Below are positions 1-4,781 of a DNA stretch of 7,982 nt, piece after piece. The notes beneath the pieces were generated by a model. The model saw only the letters and a program-made list of their open reading frames with translations, did not search any database and was not told the origin of the DNA. The stretch is from Xanthocytophaga sp031424975. GTDB lineage: Bacteria > Bacteroidota > Bacteroidia > Cytophagales > 172606-1. Position numbers and translations under genes: made by a program. Each line of letters opens with the position of its first letter. The stretch's first letter is position 1. The stretch lies in the NCBI GenBank assembly GCA_031424975.1, contig JANPIL010000239.1, positions 1 to 7,982 on the forward strand, written 5' to 3'.

Positions 1-264
1 CAGGCCAAGCGGTACTTGACTTTCAAATATCCCGATTACCACCACCGTCTTTCGGAAGCCAGCCGCCACACGCTGGCGTTTCAAGGCGGGCGTATGAGTG
101 AAGATGAAGCCGCAGGCTTTGAGCAGGATCCGTTATTCACGCTTTATCTTCGCTTGCGCAACTGGGATGAGCGGGCCAAAGAGGAACGCCTGCCCCTGCC
201 TGGGCTTGCCAAATACCGGGAAATGGCAGCCAGGCATTTGGCCGCTAAAGAATCCGAGAAATAG
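1..264 (+). CDS. HD-domain protein, PhnZ-like oxygenase/phosphohydrolase family (3' end only)
   Basis: The reading frame is open from the first base, so this is the C-terminal 87 residues of a gene that starts before the window; a TTG at 16 is internal. The pattern QAKRYL, then LSEAS...LAFQGG.MS.DE..GF, then LRNWDERAK, is the C-terminal half of the HD-domain family that includes PhnZ, a mixed-valent di-iron oxygenase that cleaves hydroxylated phosphonates to phosphate. From memory, PhnZ has a substrate lysine at 108 and a metal-ligand aspartate at 161, 53 residues apart. Here the AKRY lysine (residue 3 of the fragment) and the WDE aspartate (residue 56) are also 53 apart, which supports the assignment. 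The HD motif and histidine ligands would lie upstream, outside the window. The actual substrate cannot be read from this part; other members act on different phosphonates or have unknown roles. The product is probably cytoplasmic, as no export feature is visible. Confidence 0.75.
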   Translation, partial: QAKRYLTFKYPDYHHRLSEASRHTLAFQGGRMSEDEAAGFEQDPLFTLYLRLRNWDERAKEERLPLPGLAKYREMAARHLAAKESEK

Positions 265-307
265 CCCCTGCCAACCTGAAGAGTCTCCGGTTTTTATCGA
301 TACCTAC

Positions 308-344
308 AAAAAAAGGCTGCAAACCCATGGTTTGCAGCCTTTTT
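308..344. terminator. Bidirectional intrinsic terminator between the HD gene and tRNA-Glu
   Basis: An 11-bp perfect stem, GGCTGCAAACC (315-325) with GGTTTGCAGCC (329-339), encloses a 3-base loop. It is flanked by A7 (308-314) and T5 (340-344), which can extend the stem. Read on +, the stem is followed by T5 and ends the HD-domain transcript. Read on -, it is followed by T7 and ends the tRNA-Glu transcript. Its position between two convergent genes fits use from both sides. Confidence 0.9.
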
Positions 345-353
345 AAATTTCAG

Positions 354-425
354 TAGCCCGTACGGGAATCGAACCCGTGTTTCATCCGTGAAAGGGACGC
401 GTCCTAACCCCTAGACGAACAGGCC
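354..425 (-). tRNA. tRNA-Glu (anticodon UUC)
   Basis: The - strand folds as a 72-nt cloverleaf. The acceptor arm GGCCTGT pairs with ACGGGCT (two G-U type pairs) and the discriminator is A. The anticodon stem CGTCC/GGATG encloses the loop CTTTCAC with TTC as anticodon. The T arm is CGGGTTCGATTCCCG, with the canonical TTCGA loop. The 3' CCA is not encoded: the next bases are CTG, so CCA must be added by nucleotidyltransferase. The gene stands alone, transcribed towards the bidirectional terminator, with its own promoter about 20 bases upstream. Confidence 0.96.
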
Positions 426-443
426 TTTCTGTGAATCGTGGGG

Positions 444-474
444 CAAAAGTACGGATATAATGCTTACAGCGCAA
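444..474 (-). promoter_or_regulatory. Bacteroidota-type promoter of tRNA-Glu
   Basis: On the - strand TACTTTTG (451-444) matches the Bacteroidota -7 element TAnnTTTG exactly. A TTG (474-472), 20 bases upstream, fits the -33 element and its usual 19-21-base spacing. The start of transcription would fall around 437-440, giving a short leader before the mature tRNA 5' end at 425. This is a sequence match only. Confidence 0.65.
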
Positions 475-505
475 CCCGGCACAAAAGATTTTTTACAGCC
501 GGGTT
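473..505. repeat. Hairpin downstream of the ferredoxin gene
   Basis: AACCCGGC (473-480) is perfectly complementary to GCCGGGTT (498-505). The 17-base loop can form a further short A/T stem. On the - strand this lies 35 bases after the ferredoxin stop and could act as an mRNA 3' end, but no T-run follows, so an intrinsic terminator is not assured. Its left arm overlaps the TTG of the tRNA promoter and its right arm overlaps the 34-bp intergenic repeat, so it could also be a protein-binding palindrome. Confidence 0.55.
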
Positions 506-534
506 TGGCATTTCCAAAAGATACTATTTTGAAC
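501..534 (-). repeat. Intergenic repeat, copy 1 of 4 (core AAATAGTATCTTT)
   Basis: The - strand carries the 13-bp core AAATAGTATCTTT (529-517). It aligns without gaps over about 34 bases with three other copies in the window. This copy lies between the ferredoxin stop and the tRNA-Glu promoter and shares the subtype flank TTTTGG with copy 2. Forward orientation is defined by the core as written. The role is unknown; TATCTTT resembles a Bacteroidota -7 element. Confidence 0.7.
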
Positions 535-539
535 GCGTG

Positions 540-896
540 TTATTTCACGGATTCTGCGTGCAGCCAAGCCTTCTTGGTCAGCAGTTCGTCTTCGGTTTCG
601 CGGTAGTCGGGGTCGTCCACGCAGCAATCAACCGGGCAGACGGCGGCGCACTGAGGCTCTTCGTGGAAACCCATGCACTCGGTGCATTTGCCCGAAACTA
701 TGTAGTAATATTCATTGGAAACCGGATCCTGCTGCGACTTGGCCGACAAGACCGCGCCATCTTCCAATTCCACTTCCTTCAAATCCGTGCCGCCCGCCCA
801 CGTCCACTCCGCGCCGCCTTCGTAAATGGCGGTGTTGGGGCATTCCGGCTCGCAGGCACCGCAATTAATGCACTCATCGGTTATCATTATGGCCAT
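540..896 (-). CDS. 2[4Fe-4S] ferredoxin, Allochromatium (Alvin) type
   Basis: This 118-residue cytoplasmic electron carrier has two cysteine motifs: CINCGACEPECP (C9, C12, C15, C19) and CTECMGFHEEPQCAAVCP (C71, C74, C83, C87). The CX2CX8CX3CP spacing of the second motif and the long acidic C-terminal tail are typical of Alvin-type ferredoxins. By family knowledge each cluster takes three cysteines from one motif and the last from the other. An extra C91-C92 pair follows. The frame stays open upstream to 1025, but family similarity begins at MAIMITDECINCG, so ATG 896 is chosen; the upstream part has no ferredoxin character. The gene is divergent from the acyl-CoA reductase and is a possible electron donor to a neighbouring oxidoreductase, but the partner cannot be deduced. 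Confidence 0.95.
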   Translation of the reverse strand: MAIMITDECINCGACEPECPNTAIYEGGAEWTWAGGTDLKEVELEDGAVLSAKSQQDPVSNEYYYIVSGKCTECMGFHEEPQCAAVCPVDCCVDDPDYRETEDELLTKKAWLHAESVK

Positions 897-946
897 TGGT
901 ATGCTGATTTCTTTGTAGGTGAAAGGTAATCTCCTGATTAAAAATG

Positions 947-954
947 CAAAATTA
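947..954 (-). promoter_or_regulatory. Candidate -7 promoter element of the ferredoxin gene (proximal)
   Basis: TAATTTTG on the - strand matches TAnnTTTG exactly and lies about 50 bases before ATG 896. The -33 position, 20 bases further upstream, has only TTTTC, not a clean TTG. It is the better-placed of two exact -7 matches upstream of this gene. Confidence 0.4.
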
Positions 955-1012
955 CGCACGCAAAAGTTCTGATGAAAACTGAATCGCAAACTAAAATGTT
1001 GTGACCGGGCAG

Positions 1013-1020
1013 CAAATATA
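1013..1020 (-). promoter_or_regulatory. Candidate -7 promoter element of the ferredoxin gene (distal)
   Basis: TATATTTG on the - strand is a perfect TAnnTTTG match about 117 bases before the ferredoxin start. No TTG is found at the expected -33 distance. It may be a second, upstream promoter or a chance match in A/T-rich DNA. Confidence 0.3.
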
Positions 1021-1063
1021 CGCAACTAATTGATGAATGGCAGTTAGTCTATAAAATTAACAG

Positions 1064-1089
1064 AGATACTGTGGTTTAAAATAGTATCT
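1064..1089. promoter_or_regulatory. Inverted repeat in the ferredoxin/acyl-CoA reductase divergent region
   Basis: AGATACT (1064-1070) and AGTATCT (1083-1089) are perfect inverted halves separated by 12 bases. The right half is part of the core of intergenic repeat copy 2. The placement between two divergent genes is that expected of an operator for a dimeric regulator, but no regulator gene is visible nearby. A 7-bp palindrome in A/T-rich DNA may be chance. Confidence 0.35.
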
Positions 1090-1107
1090 TTTGGAACACG
1101 AAAACCC
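1074..1107 (+). repeat. Intergenic repeat, copy 2 of 4 (possible promoter of the acyl-CoA reductase gene)
   Basis: Core AAATAGTATCTTT (1079-1091) is followed by TTGGAACACGAAAACCC, aligning without gaps with the other three copies. It points towards the acyl-CoA reductase start 35-52 bases downstream, where TATCTTTTG would be a near-match to TAnnTTTG. No convincing -33 TTG lies 19-21 bases upstream. Confidence 0.6.
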
Positions 1108-1142
1108 CACCATCCGATTTGTATTGGCCCATGATAGCTGAA

Positions 1143-2153
1143 ATGACAATAGAGGAACGTATGGCGGCATTTGTCCGGCTGGGGCAAAGCCTACACGAGA
1201 TACCTGAAGAGATCAGGCAGGGGTGGGCAAACCGTGCCAAAGCCCAAAACGGCTGGTTCACAGCGGAAAACGTGGCCCACGCCATTGACGGAATCACGCA
1301 TTTGCTGCGCGAAAAAGAGTTGCTGCAATGGCTGGGCAACTACGATTTTCCGGCCGTGGAGCCGCGCAAGGTGGGCATTGTCATGGCGGGCAACATTCCG
1401 GCGGTCGGCTTCCACGATTTCCTGTGCGTGCTGTTGGGCGGACACACCCTGCTTGCCAAACTAAGCTCACAGGATTCGGTGCTGCTGACGGAAATAGGCA
1501 ACCTGCTAACCGAAATCGAACCCCGCTTTGGCGAACGCATCCGGTTCACGGAGCGGATCAATGATGCCGATGCCGTCATTGCCACGGGCAGCGATAATTC
1601 GGCGCGTTATTTCCGGCACTATTTCGGCCATCTGCCGCACATCATCCGCCAGAACCGCACTTCCTGTGCCGTCCTCACCGGTGAGGAAACAGCAGACGAA
1701 CTGCTGGCATTGGGCGGCGACATCACGCAGTATTTCGGCTTGGGCTGCCGCAATGTTTCCAAAATTCATATTCCCGAGGGCTATGATCCGGGGATTTTTT
1801 TCCGGGGCATCGAACCCCTCTCCCACCTTGCCCACAACCACAAATACGCTAACAACCACGCTTACCAACGCGCCATTTTCCTGCTCAACCAGACACCGCA
1901 CTTCGATAACGGTTTCCTGATCCTGGCCGAAAGCGAAGCGTTGGTTTCACCGGTCGCGGTTTTGCACTATGAAAGATATTCGGATTCGGGGGAGCTTGAA
2001 GGGAAGATAAGCGCCAGTCGCCAGAAAATCCAGTGCCTGGTAAGCCGCAATGGCTGGTATCCGGGCAGCATTGCGTTCGGCAACGCCCAATGCCCGGCAG
2101 TCTGGGAGTATGCCGACGGTGTGGATACGATGCAATTCCTGCTGGATTTGTGA
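1143..2153 (+). CDS. LuxC-family acyl-CoA reductase
   Basis: This protein of 336 residues (from ATG 1143) belongs to the LuxC/acyl-CoA reductase family in the aldehyde dehydrogenase superfamily. Members reduce fatty acyl-CoA or acyl-thioesters to aldehydes with NADPH. The N-terminal motif NGWFTAENV (36-44), the segment MAGNIPAVGFHDF (81-93), IATGSDNSARYF (146-157) and GLGCRNVSKI (199-208) support this; C202 in the last motif is the likely acyl-accepting cysteine. No signal peptide or membrane segment is seen. In-frame starts at 1119 (TTG) and 1131 (ATG) would add 8 or 4 residues; 1143 is preferred because MTIEERMAAFVRLG resembles the usual family N-terminus. No LuxD, LuxE or luciferase gene is nearby, so a role in bioluminescence is unlikely; fatty-aldehyde or lipid metabolism is more likely. 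It is divergent from the ferredoxin gene and converges with the PorP-type gene. Confidence 0.9.
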   Translation: MTIEERMAAFVRLGQSLHEIPEEIRQGWANRAKAQNGWFTAENVAHAIDGITHLLREKELLQWLGNYDFPAVEPRKVGIVMAGNIPAVGFHDFLCVLLGGHTLLAKLSSQDSVLLTEIGNLLTEIEPRFGERIRFTERINDADAVIATGSDNSARYFRHYFGHLPHIIRQNRTSCAVLTGEETADELLALGGDITQYFGLGCRNVSKIHIPEGYDPGIFFRGIEPLSHLAHNHKYANNHAYQRAIFLLNQTPHFDNGFLILAESEALVSPVAVLHYERYSDSGELEGKISASRQKIQCLVSRNGWYPGSIAFGNAQCPAVWEYADGVDTMQFLLDL

Positions 2154-2171
2154 ATACGGGATTTGGGGACG

Positions 2172-2199
2172 GATACCGGATTTGTTCCCGGTATTATTT
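2172..2199 (+). terminator. Terminator hairpin after the acyl-CoA reductase gene
   Basis: A 7-bp stem, ATACCGG (2173-2179) with CCGGTAT (2188-2194), encloses an 8-base loop and is followed by TATTT. It begins about 20 bases after the reductase stop. The short broken T-run makes it a moderate intrinsic terminator on +. In the - direction no T-run follows, so it is unlikely to end the converging PorP-type transcript. Confidence 0.55.
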
Positions 2200-3608
2200 C
2201 AGTTACCGCTGCCGTGCGGACGATTGGTTATTTTCAGCACTCCCGCCTTTTCAAACCCTTTTTTTGTGCGCAATTCATTGCATTGACCCATCACCGCCTC
2301 CATGTTTCCGCTGAGCAGGTACACGTAATACAGGTTTTTGGTGGAGTTGTAGCCTATCTTGGCTGCGCTGTGCTTCGGATCGGGTTGGGTTGCCAATTTC
2401 AGGCGAGCCACTTCCTTTTGGGCTTCCTGCACGGTGGCAAATGCACTGACAACCAAATAGTTACCAGAAATCATGTCGTCCGGCAAATCGCCCCGGCGCA
2501 CGGTTTCCACTGTCAGTTTATGCAATTCATCGGCAACCGGCGCAGGCTTGGTGTCCGGAATTTTGGCGAGCGGCGGCGCTTTCGCCATGGGCTGCGCCTT
2601 GGTTTTCGCGGATTTGCTGGCTACCGCATCCTCGGCCTTGTTGAAACGGGCCTTGTGTACGTACAAGTTCTTTTTCTTTTTCAGCTTGCCCCAATACGCA
2701 CCCAATTGCAATTCGTGCGCTGGGTTGGAATAGCCGTACGGATTTGAATTGGACATCTTGTAGGCATAACCGAAACTGAGTTTCTTGGATTTGAAACCCA
2801 CGTAAGCCGCCGCACCCAAACTCTGCCGGTAAGCCAGGCCCGCCCACACTTTCTCATTGTAAAGCACCCTCGCGTTCAGTTCCAGACCCGAAAACGCATC
2901 CGTGAACGAACGGTAGATTACCATCGGGCGGACGGCCCATTTCTTGTCGATTTCAAAATCGTACAGGAAATAGAACAATTGGTTGCCCAGCGGATTGACT
3001 TTCATGGCTGACACACTTTGATCGCCATCAGCCCGCACGGACGTGGAAATGACTTTGGGAAAAGCGACACCGAACTGGAAATGTTTTAATTGGTAGTTGG
3101 CCCCGACGGACAAATCGGGCCGGATTTTGCCATTGAGCCGCGCAACCGCCGGATCCGCGAGGTTCACGCCGTCAGGGTTGACGCTGTTGTGCAAAAAACC
3201 CGCCGAAACCCCCAGCCGCAAACTGTGCGTTTTCTTGCCGCCGATGAGGAACTTGCGCGCAAAAGTGCCCGACATTCCGGATGTCTGCAAGATGCTGCGC
3301 CGGAAGGTGTAGAGGTTTGCTCCGAAAGACGACAGTTGCTTATTGCCCAAAGGCGCGTCGGCGGTGAGCGACAGGTGGCGTGGCGCATCGTCGAAACCGG
3401 AAATCACCTGCTGGTGGTAGGTCAGGAAACTGGTCAGCTCACCGTTGCTGCCCGCCATGGCCGGATTGAGTTGGTACAGGTTGTTGAATGTGTGAAAATA
3501 ATAATTCGGGTTCGGTCCCATCACCTGCGCGGGCAATGCAGTCACCGCCAGCCACGCAAGGGCGGCTGTACCGGTTATTCTCTTCCATATCGAAATAGTA
3601 TCTTTCAA
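2199..3608 (-). CDS. PorP/SprF-family outer-membrane protein with C-terminal SPOR-like domain
   Basis: This 469-residue protein starts with a signal peptide (1-28; KR, then ITGTAALAWLAVTALPAQ). The PorP/SprF barrel follows (about 29-308), with the family landmarks YYFHTFNNLYQLNPAMAGS near the start and SNPAHELQLGAYW at the end. By family knowledge, PorP/SprF proteins support secretion or attachment of T9SS type B cargo; the type B gene lies just upstream. Family members are usually about 300-350 residues. Here a Lys/Ala/Pro-rich linker (about 310-375) leads to a SPOR-like domain (about 382-461: GNYLVVSAFATVQEAQKEVARL, YYVYL, then VLKI), which would face the periplasm and bind peptidoglycan. 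The start is uncertain: TTG 3608 gives the only good signal peptide, no in-frame ATG precedes the hydrophobic stretch, and this TTG sits inside an intergenic repeat. It lies 23 bases after the upstream gene and is probably co-transcribed with it. Confidence 0.88.
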   Translation of the reverse strand: MKDTISIWKRITGTAALAWLAVTALPAQVMGPNPNYYFHTFNNLYQLNPAMAGSNGELTSFLTYHQQVISGFDDAPRHLSLTADAPLGNKQLSSFGANLYTFRRSILQTSGMSGTFARKFLIGGKKTHSLRLGVSAGFLHNSVNPDGVNLADPAVARLNGKIRPDLSVGANYQLKHFQFGVAFPKVISTSVRADGDQSVSAMKVNPLGNQLFYFLYDFEIDKKWAVRPMVIYRSFTDAFSGLELNARVLYNEKVWAGLAYRQSLGAAAYVGFKSKKLSFGYAYKMSNSNPYGYSNPAHELQLGAYWGKLKKKKNLYVHKARFNKAEDAVASKSAKTKAQPMAKAPPLAKIPDTKPAPVADELHKLTVETVRRGDLPDDMISGNYLVVSAFATVQEAQKEVARLKLATQPDPKHSAAKIGYNSTKNLYYVYLLSGNMEAVMGQCNELRTKKGFEKAGVLKITNRPHGSGN

Positions 3609-3621
3609 ATTGCCGAAACCT
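3588..3621 (+). repeat. Intergenic repeat, copy 3 of 4, overlapping the PorP-type gene start
   Basis: Core AAATAGTATCTTT (3593-3605) is identical to the other copies, and the 34-base alignment is ungapped. Read on the - strand, it encodes the first codons (TTG AAA GAT ACT ATT) of the PorP-type gene. It shares the subtype sequence TTGAAAGATACTATTT (- strand) with copy 4. In core orientation it points away from the PorP-type gene and back into the preceding gene. Confidence 0.7.
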
Positions 3622-3631
3622 GCCGGTTTTT

Positions 3632-4711
3632 TTACCTGATTAAAACGAGATTGCCTTTCCTGATGTCACGGTTAAACTTGTCGCGGATTATGAAGTAATA
3701 CGCCCCATCGGGAACCGGCTTGCCGAACTGCGTGCCGTCCCAGACTTCATCATCCTGGAAAGGCGGCCTGAGTTGCGCCACCATCTGCCCGTGCTGGTTA
3801 ACGAGCATCACCGTCAATTCCGAATTTATGCTGATGTTGCCCACCCGCCACACATCGTCCGTGCCATCGCCGTTGGGCGAAAAAGCCCGCATCGGCTGAA
3901 AATCAATGTCGGGCGGCTTTGGCGGCTCGCCCGGAGAATCGCGGGTAGAGATGACGACCACCGTTTTCTCGGCGCACCTGCTGCCTCCCCGGTCGTCGGT
4001 GCCACAGTAGCGGAATGTGTATTTACCCGGAATCACATCAGCCATGGCGTAGCGGCCATTGCCATAGTCGGTAGCGGACAGGGGAACGGAAGTCTGCTTA
4101 GTCCAAACGGCAGACACGGTGTCCTCAACATCGTCAGTAGCCGTGCCCAGCATGACCAAGCTGTCAAGTGCCGCCTTGCCAACGGGAAGGCGAAGCACCG
4201 TGCTGTCGGCGGTTTCGGTTATCTCAATATCGCCGGTGTGCTTTTGGATGGATACCGCCATTACGGGCAGGGTGTTAGTCTGCCGCTTGATGACCAGCAC
4301 CATCCTCTGCGTGACTGACTCCCCGGAAAACGAATCAGTTCCCTGCACTTGGAATACATAGATGCCGGGCGTGAAATTCTTTATCTGGAAATTGACCACC
4401 GTGCTCACCGGATCGGTTGTGATGGCCGGGTCGGATGCGCCAGCAGTTTTCTGAATCAGTGAACATTGCCAGGTAATGAAGGTGGTCACATTTTTGCCAC
4501 TCGCCGTTGTGGCCTCCGCCGAGAGGTTGAATACGGCAATCGGCAGGGTCAGCACCGCTTTTTTGGGGCCCAGTATGTTGACGTTGAAACCCGCCATCCT
4601 GGTCACTTTCGGTATGCCCGACATTCCGGTAACCGTGTTCGATACGGTAGCCGACCAAGCGGAAAACGCCACGGCAAAGAACACGGACAATATGTAAACA
4701 GCTCTTTTCAC
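3632..4711 (-). CDS. T9SS type B sorted surface protein with two PKD-like domains
   Basis: This 359-residue exported protein has a signal peptide at 1-21 (MKRAVYILSVFFAVAFSAWSA is the whole n- and h-region). Two beta-sandwich PKD/Ig-like domains follow: about 25-145 (FTPGIYVFQVQGTDSFSGE near its end) and about 150-255 (W.K......IPGKYTFRYCGTDDRGG). A proline-rich hinge then leads to the gliding-motility-associated C-terminal (type B) sorting domain, about 268-359, with FSPNGDGTDDVWRV, then VWDG.QFGKPVPDGAYYFII, then KGNLVLIR at the end. Type B domains direct passage through the T9SS translocon and rely on PorP/SprF partners, one of which is the next gene. It is small for a type B protein; many are over 1000 residues. 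The start is GTG 4711: an in-frame TAA immediately precedes it, so no longer start exists. Binding target unknown; it may be an adhesin or a structural surface subunit. Confidence 0.9.
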   Translation of the reverse strand: MKRAVYILSVFFAVAFSAWSATVSNTVTGMSGIPKVTRMAGFNVNILGPKKAVLTLPIAVFNLSAEATTASGKNVTTFITWQCSLIQKTAGASDPAITTDPVSTVVNFQIKNFTPGIYVFQVQGTDSFSGESVTQRMVLVIKRQTNTLPVMAVSIQKHTGDIEITETADSTVLRLPVGKAALDSLVMLGTATDDVEDTVSAVWTKQTSVPLSATDYGNGRYAMADVIPGKYTFRYCGTDDRGGSRCAEKTVVVISTRDSPGEPPKPPDIDFQPMRAFSPNGDGTDDVWRVGNISINSELTVMLVNQHGQMVAQLRPPFQDDEVWDGTQFGKPVPDGAYYFIIRDKFNRDIRKGNLVLIR

Positions 4712-4743
4712 TTACGGTCACTTTTCAAAATAGTATCTTTCAA
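4708..4743 (-). other. Possible 11-codon leader ORF before the type B gene
   Basis: A TTG inside repeat copy 4 opens an 11-residue frame (MKDTILKSDRK) whose TGA overlaps the GTG start of the type B gene (GTGA). Its first five codons are the same as the apparent start of the PorP-type gene. It could serve translational coupling, or be a chance consequence of the repeat sequence. Expression is not shown. Confidence 0.2.
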
Positions 4744-4756
4744 AAGGGCGAAACCC
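4723..4756 (+). repeat. Intergenic repeat, copy 4 of 4, before the type B gene
   Basis: Core AAATAGTATCTTT (4728-4740) is identical in all copies, and the 34-base alignment is ungapped. It lies in the 70-bp gap between the large secreted protein gene and the type B gene, ending about a dozen bases before the GTG start on the - strand. Its right part overlaps the terminator-like hairpin at 4742-4760. Confidence 0.7.
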
Positions 4757-4760
4757 GCCC
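4742..4760 (-). terminator. Weak terminator-like hairpin after the large secreted protein gene
   Basis: On the - strand GGGCG (4760-4756) pairs with CGCCC (4750-4746) around the loop GGTTT and is followed by TTTT (4745-4742). The stem is short but pure G/C. It starts about 20 bases after the stop of the large gene and could attenuate read-through into the type B gene. Confidence 0.5.
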
Positions 4761-4781
4761 CCTGGCCATTGGTTGTGTTTG

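Noticed and set aside
438..929. A 163-codon open frame on + over the ferredoxin gene
   Set aside because: The opposite strand encodes a textbook ferredoxin with both cysteine motifs; the + frame lacks any motif and starts in the tRNA promoter region.
897..1025. N-terminal extension of the ferredoxin frame to 1025
   Set aside because: Family similarity begins exactly at ATG 896; the extension has no family character and covers likely promoter elements.
1785..1806. Direct repeat CCGGGG flanking a T-run in the acyl-CoA reductase gene
   Set aside because: It lies in frame within coding sequence (PGIFFRG) and is too short to suggest a site or insertion scar.
1143..2153. LuxC similarity taken as evidence of a bioluminescence operon
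   Set aside because: No luxD, luxE or luxAB homologue is present, and LuxC-family acyl-CoA reductases occur widely in non-luminous Bacteroidota.
2650..2690. A/T-rich run of T and C on + near 2666-2685 as a possible regulatory tract
   Set aside because: It is the codons of the Lys-rich segment KLKKKKN in the PorP-type protein and needs no other explanation.
3606..3637. AAACC-TGCC-GGTTT followed by T-run on + as an intrinsic terminator
   Set aside because: It has the right shape, but no + strand gene ends there; the nearest + gene stops at 2153 and already has its own hairpin.
3090..3698. A 202-codon open frame on + antisense to the PorP-type gene
   Set aside because: It is a mirror of the coding frame, basic and without domain features, and runs through two gene ends on the other strand.
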